Of a stretch of 64,000 bases of DNA, positions 7,383 through 17,362 are shown piece by piece. The notes under the pieces are model-generated. The model worked only from the letters and a program-made list of their open reading frames with translations. It was not told where the DNA came from and searched no databases. Each line of letters starts with the position of its first letter. Position 1 is the first letter of the stretch. Where the stretch lies: NCBI RefSeq assembly GCF_000282475.1, contig NZ_AKJF01000056.1:62001-126000 (forward strand), read 5' to 3'. Source of the DNA: Pseudomonas sp. GM78. Lineage in GTDB: Bacteria > Pseudomonadota > Gammaproteobacteria > Pseudomonadales > Pseudomonadaceae. A program made the translations under genes and the position numbers.

Positions 7383-10300
7383 ATGAACACTATCCGATAC
7401 CTGCTGTTGGCGCTTTGCCTGGGGGCATCGAGTGTCTTTGCGCAGCCACAAAATTTGGCGTTGTTGGGCCGTTCAAGCGTGGAAGGCCAGGTGCTGCCTT
7501 TGTCGGCGGCCGATTCGCGCTGGCTGCAACAAAAAGCCCGTTTGGTGCTCGCCGTTTCAGCGCCGGATTATCCACCTTTCGACATCACCACCGATCACGT
7601 GCTGGAAGGGGTGACGGCTGACTACGCTGATTTGCTGCGGCAACTGCTGCGGGTGGAGATCGAAGTCCGGCGCTACTCATCCCGCGAAGAGGCCGTCCGA
7701 GCCGTCAAGCAAGGGGCGGCGGACCTGCTGGGAACATCAAATAGCTTCGAGTCCCAGGACCGCCAACTAAAAATGTCCCACGCCTATGCGGTGGATCAGC
7801 CGGTACTGGTGACCCGCATTGATTCGCCACAGGTACTGGACCCGACACTGGCCGGTAAGCGCCTGGCAACGCTCTATCACTACTTGCCTGAACAAAACGT
7901 GCAGCAGTTCTATCCCCAGGCCCGGGTCCAGCTTTTCCCCTCGACACTGGCAGCGGTCGGCGCAGTCGCCTTCGGCCAGGCGGATGTCTACCTGGGCGAT
8001 GCGATCAGCGCCCATTACCTGATCAGCAAAAACTACCTGAACAACGTCCAGCTGGCGGATTTCTCGCCCATGGAATCGGGGCGCTTCGCCTTTGCCATGG
8101 CCCGCGACAACCCGGCGCTGCTGCGCATCGTCAACAAGGCCCTGGCGGCGATAACGGCCAATGAACAGATGAACATCCTGCGCCGCTGGGGGGCGAGCGG
8201 GGTGTCCATGCCGGGCACGCAGTCACTGCAATTGAGCGTGGCCGAGCAACGTTGGCTCGACCGGCACCCGCGCGTGAGTGTAGCGATCAACGAGAACATC
8301 CCGCCGATCACCTTCATGGACAGTGAAGGCAGGTTTCGCGGCATCGGTGTCGATGTGTTGGCGAAAATCAGCCTGCGCACCGGCTTGCAATTCGACATCC
8401 GGGGCATGCGCTCAGTGGCCGAGATGCTGCAGGCGATCAAGAGCGGCCAGGTCGATGTGCTGGCCGGCATCGGCCTGAGTTCCCGGCGAGAGGAAGACTT
8501 GTTGTTTACCCGGCCATTCCTGACCAGCCCTTCGGTGCTCGTAACGCGCCTGGCGCCGGACAGCCCCAGGACCCTGGATGATCTGGCCGGAAAAAACCTG
8601 GCGCTGACCGAGGGCAATATCGCTGGCGAGTTCATTCGCCAACATTTCCCGGCGATCGGTTTTGTAAATGCGCCACTGTCGGCAGACGCCATGGAAATGG
8701 TCGCCCAAGGCAAGGCGCAAGGCGGCATCAACTCGTTGATCAGCGCCCGCTACCTGATATCCAGGCAGTACCGTGATCGCCTCCAGGTCACCAGCACGGT
8801 GGGCATCGATCCCGCGCGCAGTACCCTTGCTACCGGTCGCGACGACACCGAGTTGCATTCGATCCTGGACAAGGCTTTGCTCAGTATCCCTCCCGAAGAA
8901 ATCGACGACCTGATACAGCCTTGGCGCAATGACCTGATGGTGGAGCAGAGTTATTGGCTGCGTCATCGACAGACGATTTTCCAGGCGTTCGCCGCCGCTG
9001 GCACCTCGCTTCTCCTTGCCCTGGCGTGGATCGCCTGGCAGCGCCGGCAGATCCGCCAGCGCCAGCAATGGCTTGCCCGATTGCAGGAGGCCAAGGACGC
9101 TGCCGACGATGCCAACCGCGCGAAGACCACGTTCCTGGCGACCATGAGCCATGAGATCCGCACGCCGATGAATGCCCTGATCGGCATGCTTGAACTGGCG
9201 CTGAAAAGCGCCGATGAGGGCGTTACCGACCGTGCGGCGATCGAGGTGGCGTCAAATGCCGGGCAACAGTTGCTGGCCTTGATCGGTGACATCCTGGACA
9301 TTGCCCGTATCGAGTCCGGGCATTTGTCGCTGACGCCGGAGCGGGCCAATCTGCAGGCGTTGGTGGTGTCGGTGTGCCGGGTCTTCGAAGGCCTGGCCCG
9401 GCAGAAGAACCTGCACTGGCGCATCGACCTGGACGAACACAGTGACCGTGATGTGTTGATCGACCCCACGCGTTTCAAGCAGGTGCTGTCCAATCTGCTG
9501 AGCAATGCCATCAAGTTCACCCATAAAGGCGAGGTCAGCCTGAGGTTGCGGGTTGTGCCCGTGTCGCCGGATCGTTTCGCGGTCAGTGTGCGTATCGAGG
9601 ACAGCGGCAGCGGTATCAGCACCTTTGACCAGCAACGCCTGTTCAGCCCGTTCGTGCAGGCCGGCAACCGTCAGGCCTCAGGCCGACAGGGCTCCGGCCT
9701 GGGGCTGGTGATCAGCCGCACGCTGTGCGAAATGATGGGGGGGCGGTTGCAACTCGCCAGCGTCCTGGGGCGTGGCACCCGCTTGGACATCAGCCTTGAA
9801 CTGCTGGCATTGCCGGCGTTGCCCGCTACTGAAAAAGTGCCGAGTGAGTCGCTGGCAAGGACTCGGCCGCTGACAATCCTGGTGGTGGACGATTACTCGG
9901 CCAATCGGTTGCTTCTGTCGCGGCAATTGAGTTACCTCGGGCATCAAGTGCTGCTCGCCGAGGATGGCCAGCAAGGTTTCGAGCAATGGCGCGAACACGT
10001 GTGCGATCTGGTCGTCACCGACTGCAACATGCCGGTGGTCAGCGGTTATGAACTGGCGGGTGCGATCCGCGATGAGGAGCGTTTCCAGGCGGGGCCGCCG
10101 ACCTTGATCGTGGGCTTCACGGCCAGCGCGCAACCCGAGGAGAAACTTCGTTGTATTGAAGCAGGCATGGACGATTGTCTGTTCAAACCCATTCGATTGG
10201 TCGACCTTAGCGCATGGTTGGCCAGCAGATTTCCCGGCGAATCGGCAGGTGTACACGAAGCGCCGCCCAACACAGAAATCGATCTGAGCGGGTTGCAACG

Positions 10301-10598
10301 CTACACGGGGGCCGACGGTGAACTGATCGTGCAACTGCTGCAGGATCTGGCGGTGACCAACCGCGAAGATCGCGACCGTCTGTTGCAAGAACATGCCAGC
10401 GGTAATCGCGACGGCTTGAAAGACCTGGCGCACCGTATCAGGGGAGGGGCGCAAATGGTCCGGGCACAGGCGCTGGTGACGTGTTGCGAACAACTGGAGC
10501 GTGCCTGCGCCGAGGGCGATACCGCACTGATCGACGCCGCCGTCGATCAGTTGCACCAGGCCATGACGCGCCTGGAAAAAACGCTTGAACAGGGCTGA
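7383..10598 (+). CDS. Unorthodox hybrid sensor histidine kinase, BvgS/EvgS/RocS-like
   Basis: A 1071-residue membrane phosphorelay protein. Order: signal peptide (about 1-20); two periplasmic solute-binding (SBP_bac_3/Venus-flytrap) domains at about 50-270 and 290-510; one membrane segment at about 533-552; histidine kinase dimerisation domain with His590 ([15 protein letters not shown]); HATPase domain ([38 protein letters not shown]); a receiver with Asp880 ([14 protein letters not shown]); and a C-terminal Hpt domain with His1017 ([14 protein letters not shown]). No PAS domain is evident between membrane segment and kinase, as in RocS1 and unlike BvgS. It follows the response regulator gene directly. 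The ligand bound by the flytrap domains is unknown. Confidence 0.93.
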   Translation: MNTIRYLLLALCLGASSVFAQPQNLALLGRSSVEGQVLPLSAADSRWLQQKARLVLAVSAPDYPPFDITTDHVLEGVTADYADLLRQLLRVEIEVRRYSSREEAVRAVKQGAADLLGTSNSFESQDRQLKMSHAYAVDQPVLVTRIDSPQVLDPTLAGKRLATLYHYLPEQNVQQFYPQARVQLFPSTLAAVGAVAFGQADVYLGDAISAHYLISKNYLNNVQLADFSPMESGRFAFAMARDNPALLRIVNKALAAITANEQMNILRRWGASGVSMPGTQSLQLSVAEQRWLDRHPRVSVAINENIPPITFMDSEGRFRGIGVDVLAKISLRTGLQFDIRGMRSVAEMLQAIKSGQVDVLAGIGLSSRREEDLLFTRPFLTSPSVLVTRLAPDSPRTLDDLAGKNLALTEGNIAGEFIRQHFPAIGFVNAPLSADAMEMVAQGKAQGGINSLISARYLISRQYRDRLQVTSTVGIDPARSTLATGRDDTELHSILDKALLSIPPEEIDDLIQPWRNDLMVEQSYWLRHRQTIFQAFAAAGTSLLLALAWIAWQRRQIRQRQQWLARLQEAKDAADDANRAKTTFLATMSHEIRTPMNALIGMLELALKSADEGVTDRAAIEVASNAGQQLLALIGDILDIARIESGHLSLTPERANLQALVVSVCRVFEGLARQKNLHWRIDLDEHSDRDVLIDPTRFKQVLSNLLSNAIKFTHKGEVSLRLRVVPVSPDRFAVSVRIEDSGSGISTFDQQRLFSPFVQAGNRQASGRQGSGLGLVISRTLCEMMGGRLQLASVLGRGTRLDISLELLALPALPATEKVPSESLARTRPLTILVVDDYSANRLLLSRQLSYLGHQVLLAEDGQQGFEQWREHVCDLVVTDCNMPVVSGYELAGAIRDEERFQAGPPTLIVGFTASAQPEEKLRCIEAGMDDCLFKPIRLVDLSAWLASRFPGESAGVHEAPPNTEIDLSGLQRYTGADGELIVQLLQDLAVTNREDRDRLLQEHASGNRDGLKDLAHRIRGGAQMVRAQALVTCCEQLERACAEGDTALIDAAVDQLHQAMTRLEKTLEQG

Positions 10599-10614
10599 GG
10601 TTGAACCCGGCTGT

Positions 10615-11418
10615 TTAGTCCCAGGCTGGCGCAAGGCCCTTGGGGCTGGTCAGGCGATGGCCGCGATCCAGGCTGGCGATCGATGCCATGTCGGCATCGC
10701 TCAAGGTGATGGCGCTGGCCTTGAGGTTGCCGGCGAGGTTGGCGCGTTTGGTCGACGAAGGAATCACGCCATGGCCCAGTTGCAGGGCCCAGGCCAGGGT
10801 GACTTGTGCCGGGGTCGCTTGAAGACGGTCGGCGATCTGCGCAATCACCGGGTCCTTGAGCACTTCACCGTAGGCCAGGGTCATGTACGAGGTGATATGG
10901 ATGCCCTGGCTTTGCGCGAACTCGACGACCTGGCGGTTTTGCAGGTAGGGGTGAAGTTCGATCTGGTTGGTGGCAATGTTCTCGGCGCCGACGGCGGCAA
11001 TCGCCTGTTTCATCAGGTCGACGGTGAAGTTGGAAACACCGATCTGCCGGGTCAGGCCCAGCTGTTTGGCTTCGAGCAAGACCCCCATGAATTCTTCGAC
11101 CGGCACCTGGTCTTCCGGCGACGGCCAGTGGATCAGGGTCAGGTCCAGGTAGTCGGTCTGCAGTTTTTGCAGGCTCTCCTTGAGGCTGTCGATCAGGCGA
11201 TCCTTGGCGAAGTTGGCGACCCAGATCTTGCTGGTGATGAACAGGTCTTCACGGGCAACCCCGCTGGCGGCGATGGCCTGGCCGACGTCGGCTTCGTTTT
11301 CGTAGATCTGCGCAGTGTCGATGACCCGGTAACCCAGTTCCAGGGCGGTGCTCACCGAATCGATGACCACCTGGCCTTGCAAGCGAAACGTACCCAGGCC
11401 GAAAGCGGGGATAGACAT
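10615..11418 (-). CDS. dkgB: Aldo/keto reductase, DkgB (2,5-diketo-D-gluconate reductase B) type
   Basis: NADPH-dependent carbonyl reductase of the AKR family, 267 residues, the same length as E. coli DkgB. Read from the ATG at 11418 ([15 protein letters not shown]); a longer reading to 11502 adds an unrelated tail. Family signatures are present: [18 protein letters not shown] with the catalytic Asp and Tyr, the catalytic Lys in LFITSKIW, the catalytic His in LTLIHWPSP, and the cofactor-binding [15 protein letters not shown] near the C-terminus. Members reduce 2,5-diketogluconate, methylglyoxal and other aldehydes. It converges on the sensor kinase gene with 16 bases between the stops and has no operon partner. 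Confidence 0.88.
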   Translation of the reverse strand: MSIPAFGLGTFRLQGQVVIDSVSTALELGYRVIDTAQIYENEADVGQAIAASGVAREDLFITSKIWVANFAKDRLIDSLKESLQKLQTDYLDLTLIHWPSPEDQVPVEEFMGVLLEAKQLGLTRQIGVSNFTVDLMKQAIAAVGAENIATNQIELHPYLQNRQVVEFAQSQGIHITSYMTLAYGEVLKDPVIAQIADRLQATPAQVTLAWALQLGHGVIPSSTKRANLAGNLKASAITLSDADMASIASLDRGHRLTSPKGLAPAWD

Positions 11419-11564
11419 GAATGACTCCAGAGGTTGCAGTGGGAATGGCCGCGAGTATCCGCGCCTGCATCCGTGAGAAAAACCGCTGGATGGGCAAAGC
11501 AATGTTTACCGCAGATCAAAAATCGATGGGCAGTCTGGGGATTGAAGGTGTCTGGGCAGACGCC

Positions 11565-11628
11565 TTCGCGAGCAGGCTCGCTCCCACATTGGATCGCTGT
11601 CCCCTGTGGGAGCGAGCCTGCTCGCGAA
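11565..11628. repeat. REP palindrome, TTCGCGAGCAGGCTCGC family
   Basis: Perfect 24-bp arms beginning TTCGCGAGCAGGCTCGC and ending CCTGCTCGCGAA, around a 16-bp centre. Located between the aldo/keto reductase and thioesterase genes. The same variant occurs at 60125-60217. Confidence 0.85.
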
Positions 11629-11650
11629 GAATGCGACTCGGTTTACAGAC

Positions 11651-12190
11651 TTACCCCAGCGCCTCAAGAATCATGCAAGTCGTCGTCCCCGTCGCATACA
11701 ACCGCCCATCCACATCATAAATCCGCCCCTCGGCCAACGCCGTCGAACGCCCCAGATGCACGATCTTGCCCTCGGCCCGCACCGGTCCGCTGGCGTTGTT
11801 CAGGGCCCGGACATAACTGATACGCAGATCCAGCGTCGTATAACCCTGGCCTTTTTTCAGTTGCGTATGGACCGCGCAGCCCATGCACGAATCCAGCAAG
11901 GTCGCGGCATAACCGCCATGCACGGTGCCCAGCGGATTGTAATGCCGCGCATCCGGCGTGCCCTGAAAGACGAACAGCCCGGCGGACCATTCAATAGGGA
12001 TGAAATCCATCAGGGCCCCAATGGGCGGCGAGGGCAGTTCACCATTGCCGATGCCCTCGAAAAACTCGGCGGGCGACAGGGCGCTGACTTCGGCCAGGGA
12101 CAAACTGCCAGGCCCGGCCAGGCGGGCGCGCATGGCCTGTTCCTGGGCGATCCATTGAGCGAGCGTGGCCTCACGGTTTGGGCTTTGCAT
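11651..12190 (-). CDS. PaaI-family hotdog-fold acyl-CoA thioesterase
   Basis: A 179-residue single-domain hotdog thioesterase expected to hydrolyse an acyl-CoA in the cytoplasm. The N-terminal 60 residues are helical; the hotdog core starts near residue 70 with NPLGTVHGGYAATLLDSCMG, containing the HGG signature and the acidic residue on the central helix, and continues to VRAEGKIVHLGRSTALAEG. The start at 12190 has AGAGGA 8 bases upstream. It is distinct from the paaI of the phenylacetate cluster (43495-43944). A 25-bp operator-like sequence at 12210-12234, nearly identical to one upstream of emrA, lies just before its start, suggesting shared control by an unlinked repressor. Confidence 0.82.
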   Translation of the reverse strand: MQSPNREATLAQWIAQEQAMRARLAGPGSLSLAEVSALSPAEFFEGIGNGELPSPPIGALMDFIPIEWSAGLFVFQGTPDARHYNPLGTVHGGYAATLLDSCMGCAVHTQLKKGQGYTTLDLRISYVRALNNASGPVRAEGKIVHLGRSTALAEGRIYDVDGRLYATGTTTCMILEALG

Positions 12191-12209
12191 GTACAGGTCC
12201 TCTGGTAAT

Positions 12210-12234
12210 CAAATATTATGCTTGTAATATTTAT
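12210..12234. promoter_or_regulatory. Operator-like inverted repeat upstream of the thioesterase gene, shared with emrA
   Basis: Contains AATATTA-N6-TAATATT (12212-12218 and 12225-12231). Compared with 20574-20598 it matches at 19 of 25 positions, including TGTAATATTTA without mismatch. Its centre lies about 30 bp before the ATG, a position suited to repression by a MarR-type dimer. Confidence 0.6.
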
Positions 12235-12311
12235 GCATATTATGCCCAAACCAAAATCTGCGCTACCCCTCAATCAGCTTGCCGCTTGTAGCTAAAAGCT
12301 TGCAGCTGCTC

Positions 12312-13220
12312 TCAGTCAATATCGCTAAGGCTGAACTCCTCGCCAAGAAAGTCGATCAAGGTCCGCACCGAGGGCAGCAGGCCACGGCGTGACGGGAAGA
12401 TCGCATGGATCACGCCACTTTTGGGCGCCCAGCCCGGCACCAGTTCGACCAGCTGGCCGGCGGCGATCTCATCGCGCACCACCACGCTGGGCAGGTGGAC
12501 AATTCCGATGCCGGCTACCGCCGCGTGGCGCAAGGCCAACAGGTCGTCGGTGACCATCCGCGGAGCGTGCCTGATCATCGCACTGCTGCCATCGGAGCCG
12601 AACAATTCCCACTGGTATTCGCGTTGTACCGTCCCCCAGTGCAGGCTCGGCAAGCCGCTGAGGTCAGCCGGGGAGGCGGGTGTCGACAGGCGCGGCAAAA
12701 AGGCCGGGCTGCCCACCACGCTCTGGGTGCTGTTACCCAGCACCTTCATCACCATGTCGGTGTTTTCCAGCGGCGGAAAACGCACCCGCAGCGCGATGTC
12801 GAAACCCTCATGGATCAAGTCGACCCGGCGGTTGGTGCTCTCGATGAACAACTCCACCAGCGGATATTTGAGCAGGTAGCGGGTCAGCATCGGCCCGACC
12901 CAGGAGTTGAGCAACGCCGTCGGACAACTGATGCGCACCACGCCCTGGGGCTCGGAGCGGTTGCGTTCGATCAGTTCGGCGGCGCTTTCCGCCTCCACCC
13001 GCATCGCCAGGCAACGCTGGTAGTAAGCCTGGCCGATTTCAGTCAGCGAACAATGCCGACTGCTGCGATGCAGCAACCGTACGCCAAGGCGTTCTTCGAG
13101 TTCGGCAATACGACGGCTGAGCTTGGACTTGGGCATGTCCAGGGCCCGTCCGGCCGCGGCGAAACCCTGATGTTCCACCACTTGGGTGAAGTAGTAGAGG
13201 GTGTTGAGGTCTTCCAACAT
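12312..13220 (-). CDS. LysR-family transcriptional regulator
   Basis: A 302-residue LysR regulator. The winged helix-turn-helix is at about residues 1-62 (LNTLYYFTQVVEHQGFAAAGRALDMPKSKLSRRIAELEERLG) and the effector-binding domain runs from about 90 to 295. It is divergent from the pirin gene at 13325 with about 104 bases between, the usual layout for a LysR protein controlling its neighbour. Likely targets are therefore the pirin and two isochorismatase-fold hydrolase genes. Regulators of this subgroup sit beside pirin genes in many proteobacteria; the inducer is unknown. Confidence 0.88.
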   Translation of the reverse strand: MLEDLNTLYYFTQVVEHQGFAAAGRALDMPKSKLSRRIAELEERLGVRLLHRSSRHCSLTEIGQAYYQRCLAMRVEAESAAELIERNRSEPQGVVRISCPTALLNSWVGPMLTRYLLKYPLVELFIESTNRRVDLIHEGFDIALRVRFPPLENTDMVMKVLGNSTQSVVGSPAFLPRLSTPASPADLSGLPSLHWGTVQREYQWELFGSDGSSAMIRHAPRMVTDDLLALRHAAVAGIGIVHLPSVVVRDEIAAGQLVELVPGWAPKSGVIHAIFPSRRGLLPSVRTLIDFLGEEFSLSDID

Positions 13221-13324
13221 CGTTCTCCAGATAGAACGCTAAAGCTGATTTTTGCAGTCTAGCGCAGCAAAAGTCACGGTTTTAAGCTCTGTCCATGGCT
13301 TAACTCACCTCATCAGGAGACACC

Positions 13325-14191
13325 ATGAAAAACATCATCGGTATCTACACCAGCCCGCGGGCCCATTGGGTCGGCGACGGTTTTCCGGTTCGCACGCTGT
13401 TTTCCTACGACAACCTGGGCAAGCACATCAGCCCGTTCCTGCTGCTGGATCACGCCGGCCCCGCTGAATTCACTCCGACCACCGCGCGACGTGGCGTTGG
13501 TCAGCATCCGCACCGGGGGTTCGAAACCGTGACTATCGTTTACAAGGGTGAACTGGAACACCGCGACTCCACCGGCAGTGGCGGCAAGATCGGCCCCGGC
13601 GACGTGCAATGGATGACCGCCGCCTCGGGGATTCTCCATGAAGAGTTTCACTCCGAAGGTTTCGCCAGGAGCGGCGGCACCCTGGAAATGGTGCAGTTGT
13701 GGGTCAACCTGCCCGCCAAGGACAAAATGGCCGACGCCGGTTACCAGACCATTCTCGATGGCGACATCCCGAGCATTGCCCTGAAGAACAACGCCGGCAG
13801 CTTGCGCTTGATCGCCGGTGAATTTGAAGGCCACAAAGGGCCGTCGCGCACCTTTACCCCAATCGACGTCTGGGACCTGCGCCTGAATGCCGGCAAGTTG
13901 CTCACGCTGGATCTGCATGAAGGACGCAACACCGCACTGGTGGTGTTGCGCGGCACGATTGAGGTCAACGGCCTGGAGTCGGTGCGTCAAGGGCAGTTGG
14001 CCTTGTTCGACCGCAAGGGCGATCAGATGACCCTCCAGGCCAGCGAGGACGCCGTAGTGCTGCTGCTCAGCGGCGAACCGATCGACGAGCCGATCGTCGG
14101 CCACGGTCCGTTCGTGATGAACACCGAGCAGGAAATCCACCAGGCGTTCGCCGACTTCCAGTCCGGTCGCTTCGGCCGGATGCACGGTTAA
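13325..14191 (+). CDS. Pirin family protein (bicupin)
   Basis: A 288-residue pirin homologue with two cupin domains. The N-terminal metal-binding cupin shows HPHRGFETVTIVYKGELEHRDS, where the His pair and later His and Glu residues bind the metal (usually Fe or Ni); GDVQWMTAASGILHEE follows. The C-terminal cupin begins near residue 175. Pirins have quercetin 2,3-dioxygenase activity in vitro (E. coli YhhW) and some act as redox-sensitive regulators. The start has AGGAG 7 bases upstream. It is first in a probable operon with two hydrolase genes (14284 and 15021) and divergent from a LysR regulator. The physiological substrate cannot be inferred. Confidence 0.9.
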   Translation: MKNIIGIYTSPRAHWVGDGFPVRTLFSYDNLGKHISPFLLLDHAGPAEFTPTTARRGVGQHPHRGFETVTIVYKGELEHRDSTGSGGKIGPGDVQWMTAASGILHEEFHSEGFARSGGTLEMVQLWVNLPAKDKMADAGYQTILDGDIPSIALKNNAGSLRLIAGEFEGHKGPSRTFTPIDVWDLRLNAGKLLTLDLHEGRNTALVVLRGTIEVNGLESVRQGQLALFDRKGDQMTLQASEDAVVLLLSGEPIDEPIVGHGPFVMNTEQEIHQAFADFQSGRFGRMHG

Positions 14192-14283
14192 TCCGCTTCG
14201 CTCCAATAACCCGCTCTACCCAGGATGAGTAGGCCGGTTCCCAGGCCAGGGATGGCTGTTGCCTGTCAAAAGAGGAAACACTG

Positions 14284-14967
14284 ATGAACACCGTCAATGC
14301 GGCCAACTTCAATGGCCAGAAACCGACGATCGACCCCAATGACAGCGCCATGCTGTTGATCGATCACCAAAGTGGGCTGTTCCAGATCGTCAAGGACATG
14401 GATGTACCGCAACTGCGCGCCAACGCCATCGCCCTGGCCAAGGCGGCCTCCTTGCTGAAGATGCCGGTGATCACCACCGCTTCCGTGCCGCAAGGGCCGA
14501 ACGGGCCGCTGATTCCGGAAATCCACGAGGCTGCACAGCATGCCCAATACGTGGCGCGCAAGGGCGAAATCAACGCCTGGGATAACCCCGAGTTTCACGC
14601 GGCGGTGAAAGCCACCGGCAAGAAAACCCTGGTGATCGCCGGCACCCTGACCAGCGTATGCCTGGCGTTTCCGTCCATTGCGGCGGTGCATGAAGGCTAC
14701 AAGGTGTTCGCCGTGGTCGATGCCTCGGGCAACCACTCCCGGTTGGCCACTGATCTGACAGTTGCCCGCCTGGCCCAGGCCGGGGTGGTGCCGATCGACA
14801 TCATGGCTACGCTCTCAGAGCTGCAAGGCTCGTGGAACCGTCCGGACGCCGAGCAGTGGGCCGCTGTCTATGCCCAGGCCATGCCGCATTATCAATTGTT
14901 GATCGAGAGCTACCTCAAGGCTCAACAAGTGGCGAACGAACATGAAGTGCTGGATTCGCAGCGCTAA
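14284..14967 (+). CDS. Isochorismatase-family cysteine hydrolase, first of a tandem pair
   Basis: A 227-residue alpha/beta hydrolase of the isochorismatase/nicotinamidase superfamily, YcaC-like. The catalytic Asp is in [10 protein letters not shown] (about residue 22) and the nucleophilic Cys in TLTSVCLAF (about residue 127); the segment [15 protein letters not shown] between them carries the Lys region. GAGGAAA precedes the ATG. It is paralogous to the next gene ([20 protein letters not shown] aligns with LPTILTTSFETGPNGPLVPE) but has a longer C-terminus. It lies between the pirin gene and its paralogue. The substrate is unknown; YcaC itself was crystallised without a confirmed physiological reaction. 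Confidence 0.85.
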   Translation: MNTVNAANFNGQKPTIDPNDSAMLLIDHQSGLFQIVKDMDVPQLRANAIALAKAASLLKMPVITTASVPQGPNGPLIPEIHEAAQHAQYVARKGEINAWDNPEFHAAVKATGKKTLVIAGTLTSVCLAFPSIAAVHEGYKVFAVVDASGNHSRLATDLTVARLAQAGVVPIDIMATLSELQGSWNRPDAEQWAAVYAQAMPHYQLLIESYLKAQQVANEHEVLDSQR

Positions 14968-15020
14968 CGGGACACCCACGCCGACTTTTTCGGCATCGAT
15001 AACACGCGAGGACTACTGCC

Positions 15021-15641
15021 ATGACAACTTCCTACAAGCGTCTCGACAAGGACAACGCCGCCGTTCTGTTGGTGGATCATCAGACAGGCCTGCTGTCGCT
15101 GGTGCGCGACATCGACCCGGATCGTTTCAAGAACAACGTGCTGGCCCTGGCCGATCTGGCCAAGTACTTCAAGCTGCCGACGATCCTCACCACCAGTTTC
15201 GAAACCGGCCCCAACGGCCCGCTGGTGCCCGAGCTCAAGGCGTTATTTCCGGATGCCCCGTACGTTGCGCGCCCTGGCCAGATCAACGCCTGGGACAACG
15301 AGGACTTCGTCAAGGCGATCAAGGCCACCGGCAAGAAGCAATTGATCATCGCCGGCGTGGTCACCGAAGTCTGTGTAGCGTTTCCGGCACTCTCGGCGCT
15401 GGCCGAAGGCTTCGATGTCTTTGTCGTCACCGATGCTTCCGGTACGTTCAACGAGCTGACCCGTGAATCGGCGTGGAATCGCATGTCCTCCGCGGGCGCG
15501 CAGCTGATGACCTGGTTCGGCCTGGCCTGTGAGCTGCACCGCGACTGGCGCAACGACGTCGAAGGCCTGGGCACGCTGTTCTCCAACCACATCCCGGACT
15601 ACCGCAACCTGATGACCAGCTACAGCACCCTGACCAAGTAA
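15021..15641 (+). CDS. ycaC: Isochorismatase-family hydrolase, YcaC-like, second of a tandem pair
   Basis: A 206-residue cysteine hydrolase close in length and sequence style to YcaC (208 residues in E. coli). The catalytic Asp is in LLVDHQTGLLSLV, the middle motif reads VARPGQINAWDNEDF, and the Cys is in GVVTEVCVAF. It lacks the C-terminal tail of the preceding paralogue. GAGGA lies 10 bases before the ATG, and only 53 bases separate it from the upstream gene, so the two are probably co-transcribed with the pirin gene. A long REP inverted repeat follows. The biochemical role is not established. Confidence 0.85.
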   Translation: MTTSYKRLDKDNAAVLLVDHQTGLLSLVRDIDPDRFKNNVLALADLAKYFKLPTILTTSFETGPNGPLVPELKALFPDAPYVARPGQINAWDNEDFVKAIKATGKKQLIIAGVVTEVCVAFPALSALAEGFDVFVVTDASGTFNELTRESAWNRMSSAGAQLMTWFGLACELHRDWRNDVEGLGTLFSNHIPDYRNLMTSYSTLTK

Positions 15642-15660
15642 CCCGGCACGCATCGCCCCT

Positions 15661-15758
15661 TGTAGGAGCTGCCGCAGGCTGCGATCTTTTGATCTTGATT
15701 TTGCATGATTTGCAAATTGCCGAAGATCAAAAGATCGCAGCCTGCGGCAGCTCCTACA
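15661..15758. repeat. REP-type long inverted repeat, GTAGGAGCTGCCGCAGG family
   Basis: Arms beginning TGTAGGAGCTGCCGCAGGC and ending GCGGCAGCTCCTACA, each about 36 bp, flank an AT-rich centre. It lies between ycaC and the mechanosensitive channel gene and could act as a transcript end. Confidence 0.85.
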
Positions 15759-15802
15759 ATGTGTGCGATATTTGCGTTAATCACCCGTGCCGGAGCTGCT
15801 TG

Positions 15803-17245
15803 ATGCTGTCGTTACTGACCGAACACCCATTGGTTTGCGCCTTGGTCCTGATCCTCACCGATCTGGTGTTGTGGCGCTTGATCGGCACCCGTGGCCACAA
15901 CGTGAAACTGCTGGTGCGGGTGGTGATTTTCTCGCTGTTCAGCCTGGTGCTGTTCAACGAAGGCATGAACCCGCTGGAGCCCGCGCCCTGGGTCGACAAC
16001 GTGCCGTTGCATCTGGCGGCCACCGGGTTGCAGATCGGCTGGTGGCTGTTCGCTGCGCGCACCCTGACCGTACTGATCGGTGCGGGCATGATGCAGCGGG
16101 TAGGGCACACCGGGCGACTGCTGCAGGACTTGCTCGGCGCCGTGATTTTCCTGGTCGCGGTCATCGCAGCCCTGGCTTACGTGCTCAATCTGCCGGTCAA
16201 AGGCGTACTGGCTACCTCCGGCGCCTTGGCGATCATCGTCGGCCTGGCCTTGCAAAGCACCCTGAGCGACGTGTTTTCCGGGATCGTGCTGAACACCACC
16301 AAGCCCTATCAACTGGATGACTGGATCGCCATCGACGGCACCGAAGGCCGGGTCATCGATATCGATTGGCGGGCCACGCGCTTGCAGACCTCCCAGGGCA
16401 GCATGATCGTGATTCCCAACTCGCTGGCGGCCAAGGCCAAGATCACTAACTTCAGCCGGCCCAGCGATATGTTCGGCCTTTCGATCAGCTTGCAGGTCAG
16501 CCCCCATGTCCGTCCGCAAATCGTGATCGATGCCCTTGAGCGGGCAATGCAGGGCTGCCGGACCTTGTTGACTTCACCCGGCGGCAAAGTCGCGCTCAAA
16601 AGCTCCAGCGCTGCCGGCAACGAATACGAAATCAGCGGGTTTGTCGCCTCGATGAGCGAAAAGCGCTCGGTACGCAATCAACTGTTCGATCTGGCCTACC
16701 GGCATTTGCGCGCATCCGGGATCCACTTGCTGTCGAGCGTAGAACCCAACCCATCGAGTGACCTCACACGGCCGCGGGCGCTGCTCGACAGCTCGCCGCT
16801 GTTCTCCACCCTACGCCACGAAGAAAAAGAAACCTTCAGCCAGAACATGTCCCTGCAATCCTTCCGCACCGACGAGACGATACTGGAGGCGGGGGAGGTC
16901 AGCGATCACTTGTTCATCATCGAGTCCGGGGTGGTCTCGGTCACGCTCAACCGTCACGGCACGCCCATCGAATCCGGGCGCATGGGGCCGGGAGAGGTGA
17001 TCGGCGAGGCCGGTATCCTGACCGACAGCGCGCTGCCCGCCCAGTTCACCGCGAAAACCCCGTGCACGCTTTATCGCATCGAAAAACAGTACCTCAAGCC
17101 CTGCCTGGATGCCCGCCAGGACATCAACGATGCGATGAAGACCTTGCTGGATTTCCGCCTGAACAAGGCAAAGTCGCTGATCGCCGATGTGCCCGTCATT
17201 GTGCCGAAGAAAGGGTTCTTGCACTGGCTGCGCAGTCGGGTGTGA
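15803..17245 (+). CDS. MscS-type channel fused to a cyclic nucleotide-binding domain (bCNG-like)
   Basis: A 480-residue inner-membrane protein. Three or four membrane segments occupy about residues 8-175; the pore-lining helix follows near GVLATSGALAIIVGLALQS, then the MscS beta domain with WIAIDGTEGRVIDIDWRATR and VIPNSLAAKAKITNFSRP. A cytoplasmic cyclic nucleotide-binding domain covers about 330-455 (FRTDETILEAGEVSDHLFII, GPGEVIGEAG). The ATG at 15803 is chosen because GGAG sits 7 bases before it; the upstream extension reads through a REP repeat. Bacterial cyclic-nucleotide-gated MscS homologues generally respond weakly to tension, and ligand gating is proposed for some. It stands alone. 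Confidence 0.88.
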   Translation: MLSLLTEHPLVCALVLILTDLVLWRLIGTRGHNVKLLVRVVIFSLFSLVLFNEGMNPLEPAPWVDNVPLHLAATGLQIGWWLFAARTLTVLIGAGMMQRVGHTGRLLQDLLGAVIFLVAVIAALAYVLNLPVKGVLATSGALAIIVGLALQSTLSDVFSGIVLNTTKPYQLDDWIAIDGTEGRVIDIDWRATRLQTSQGSMIVIPNSLAAKAKITNFSRPSDMFGLSISLQVSPHVRPQIVIDALERAMQGCRTLLTSPGGKVALKSSSAAGNEYEISGFVASMSEKRSVRNQLFDLAYRHLRASGIHLLSSVEPNPSSDLTRPRALLDSSPLFSTLRHEEKETFSQNMSLQSFRTDETILEAGEVSDHLFIIESGVVSVTLNRHGTPIESGRMGPGEVIGEAGILTDSALPAQFTAKTPCTLYRIEKQYLKPCLDARQDINDAMKTLLDFRLNKAKSLIADVPVIVPKKGFLHWLRSRV

Positions 17246-17362
17246 AGGGGGAATAATCACTACGCGGGCCATTGGCCTCCTCGACTTCGGCCGGATTGGC
17301 TATTTGTGCGCGCAGGCCTTGGGGCTAACTTAGTGGCACACCCACTTGCCCAGGAGCATGCC

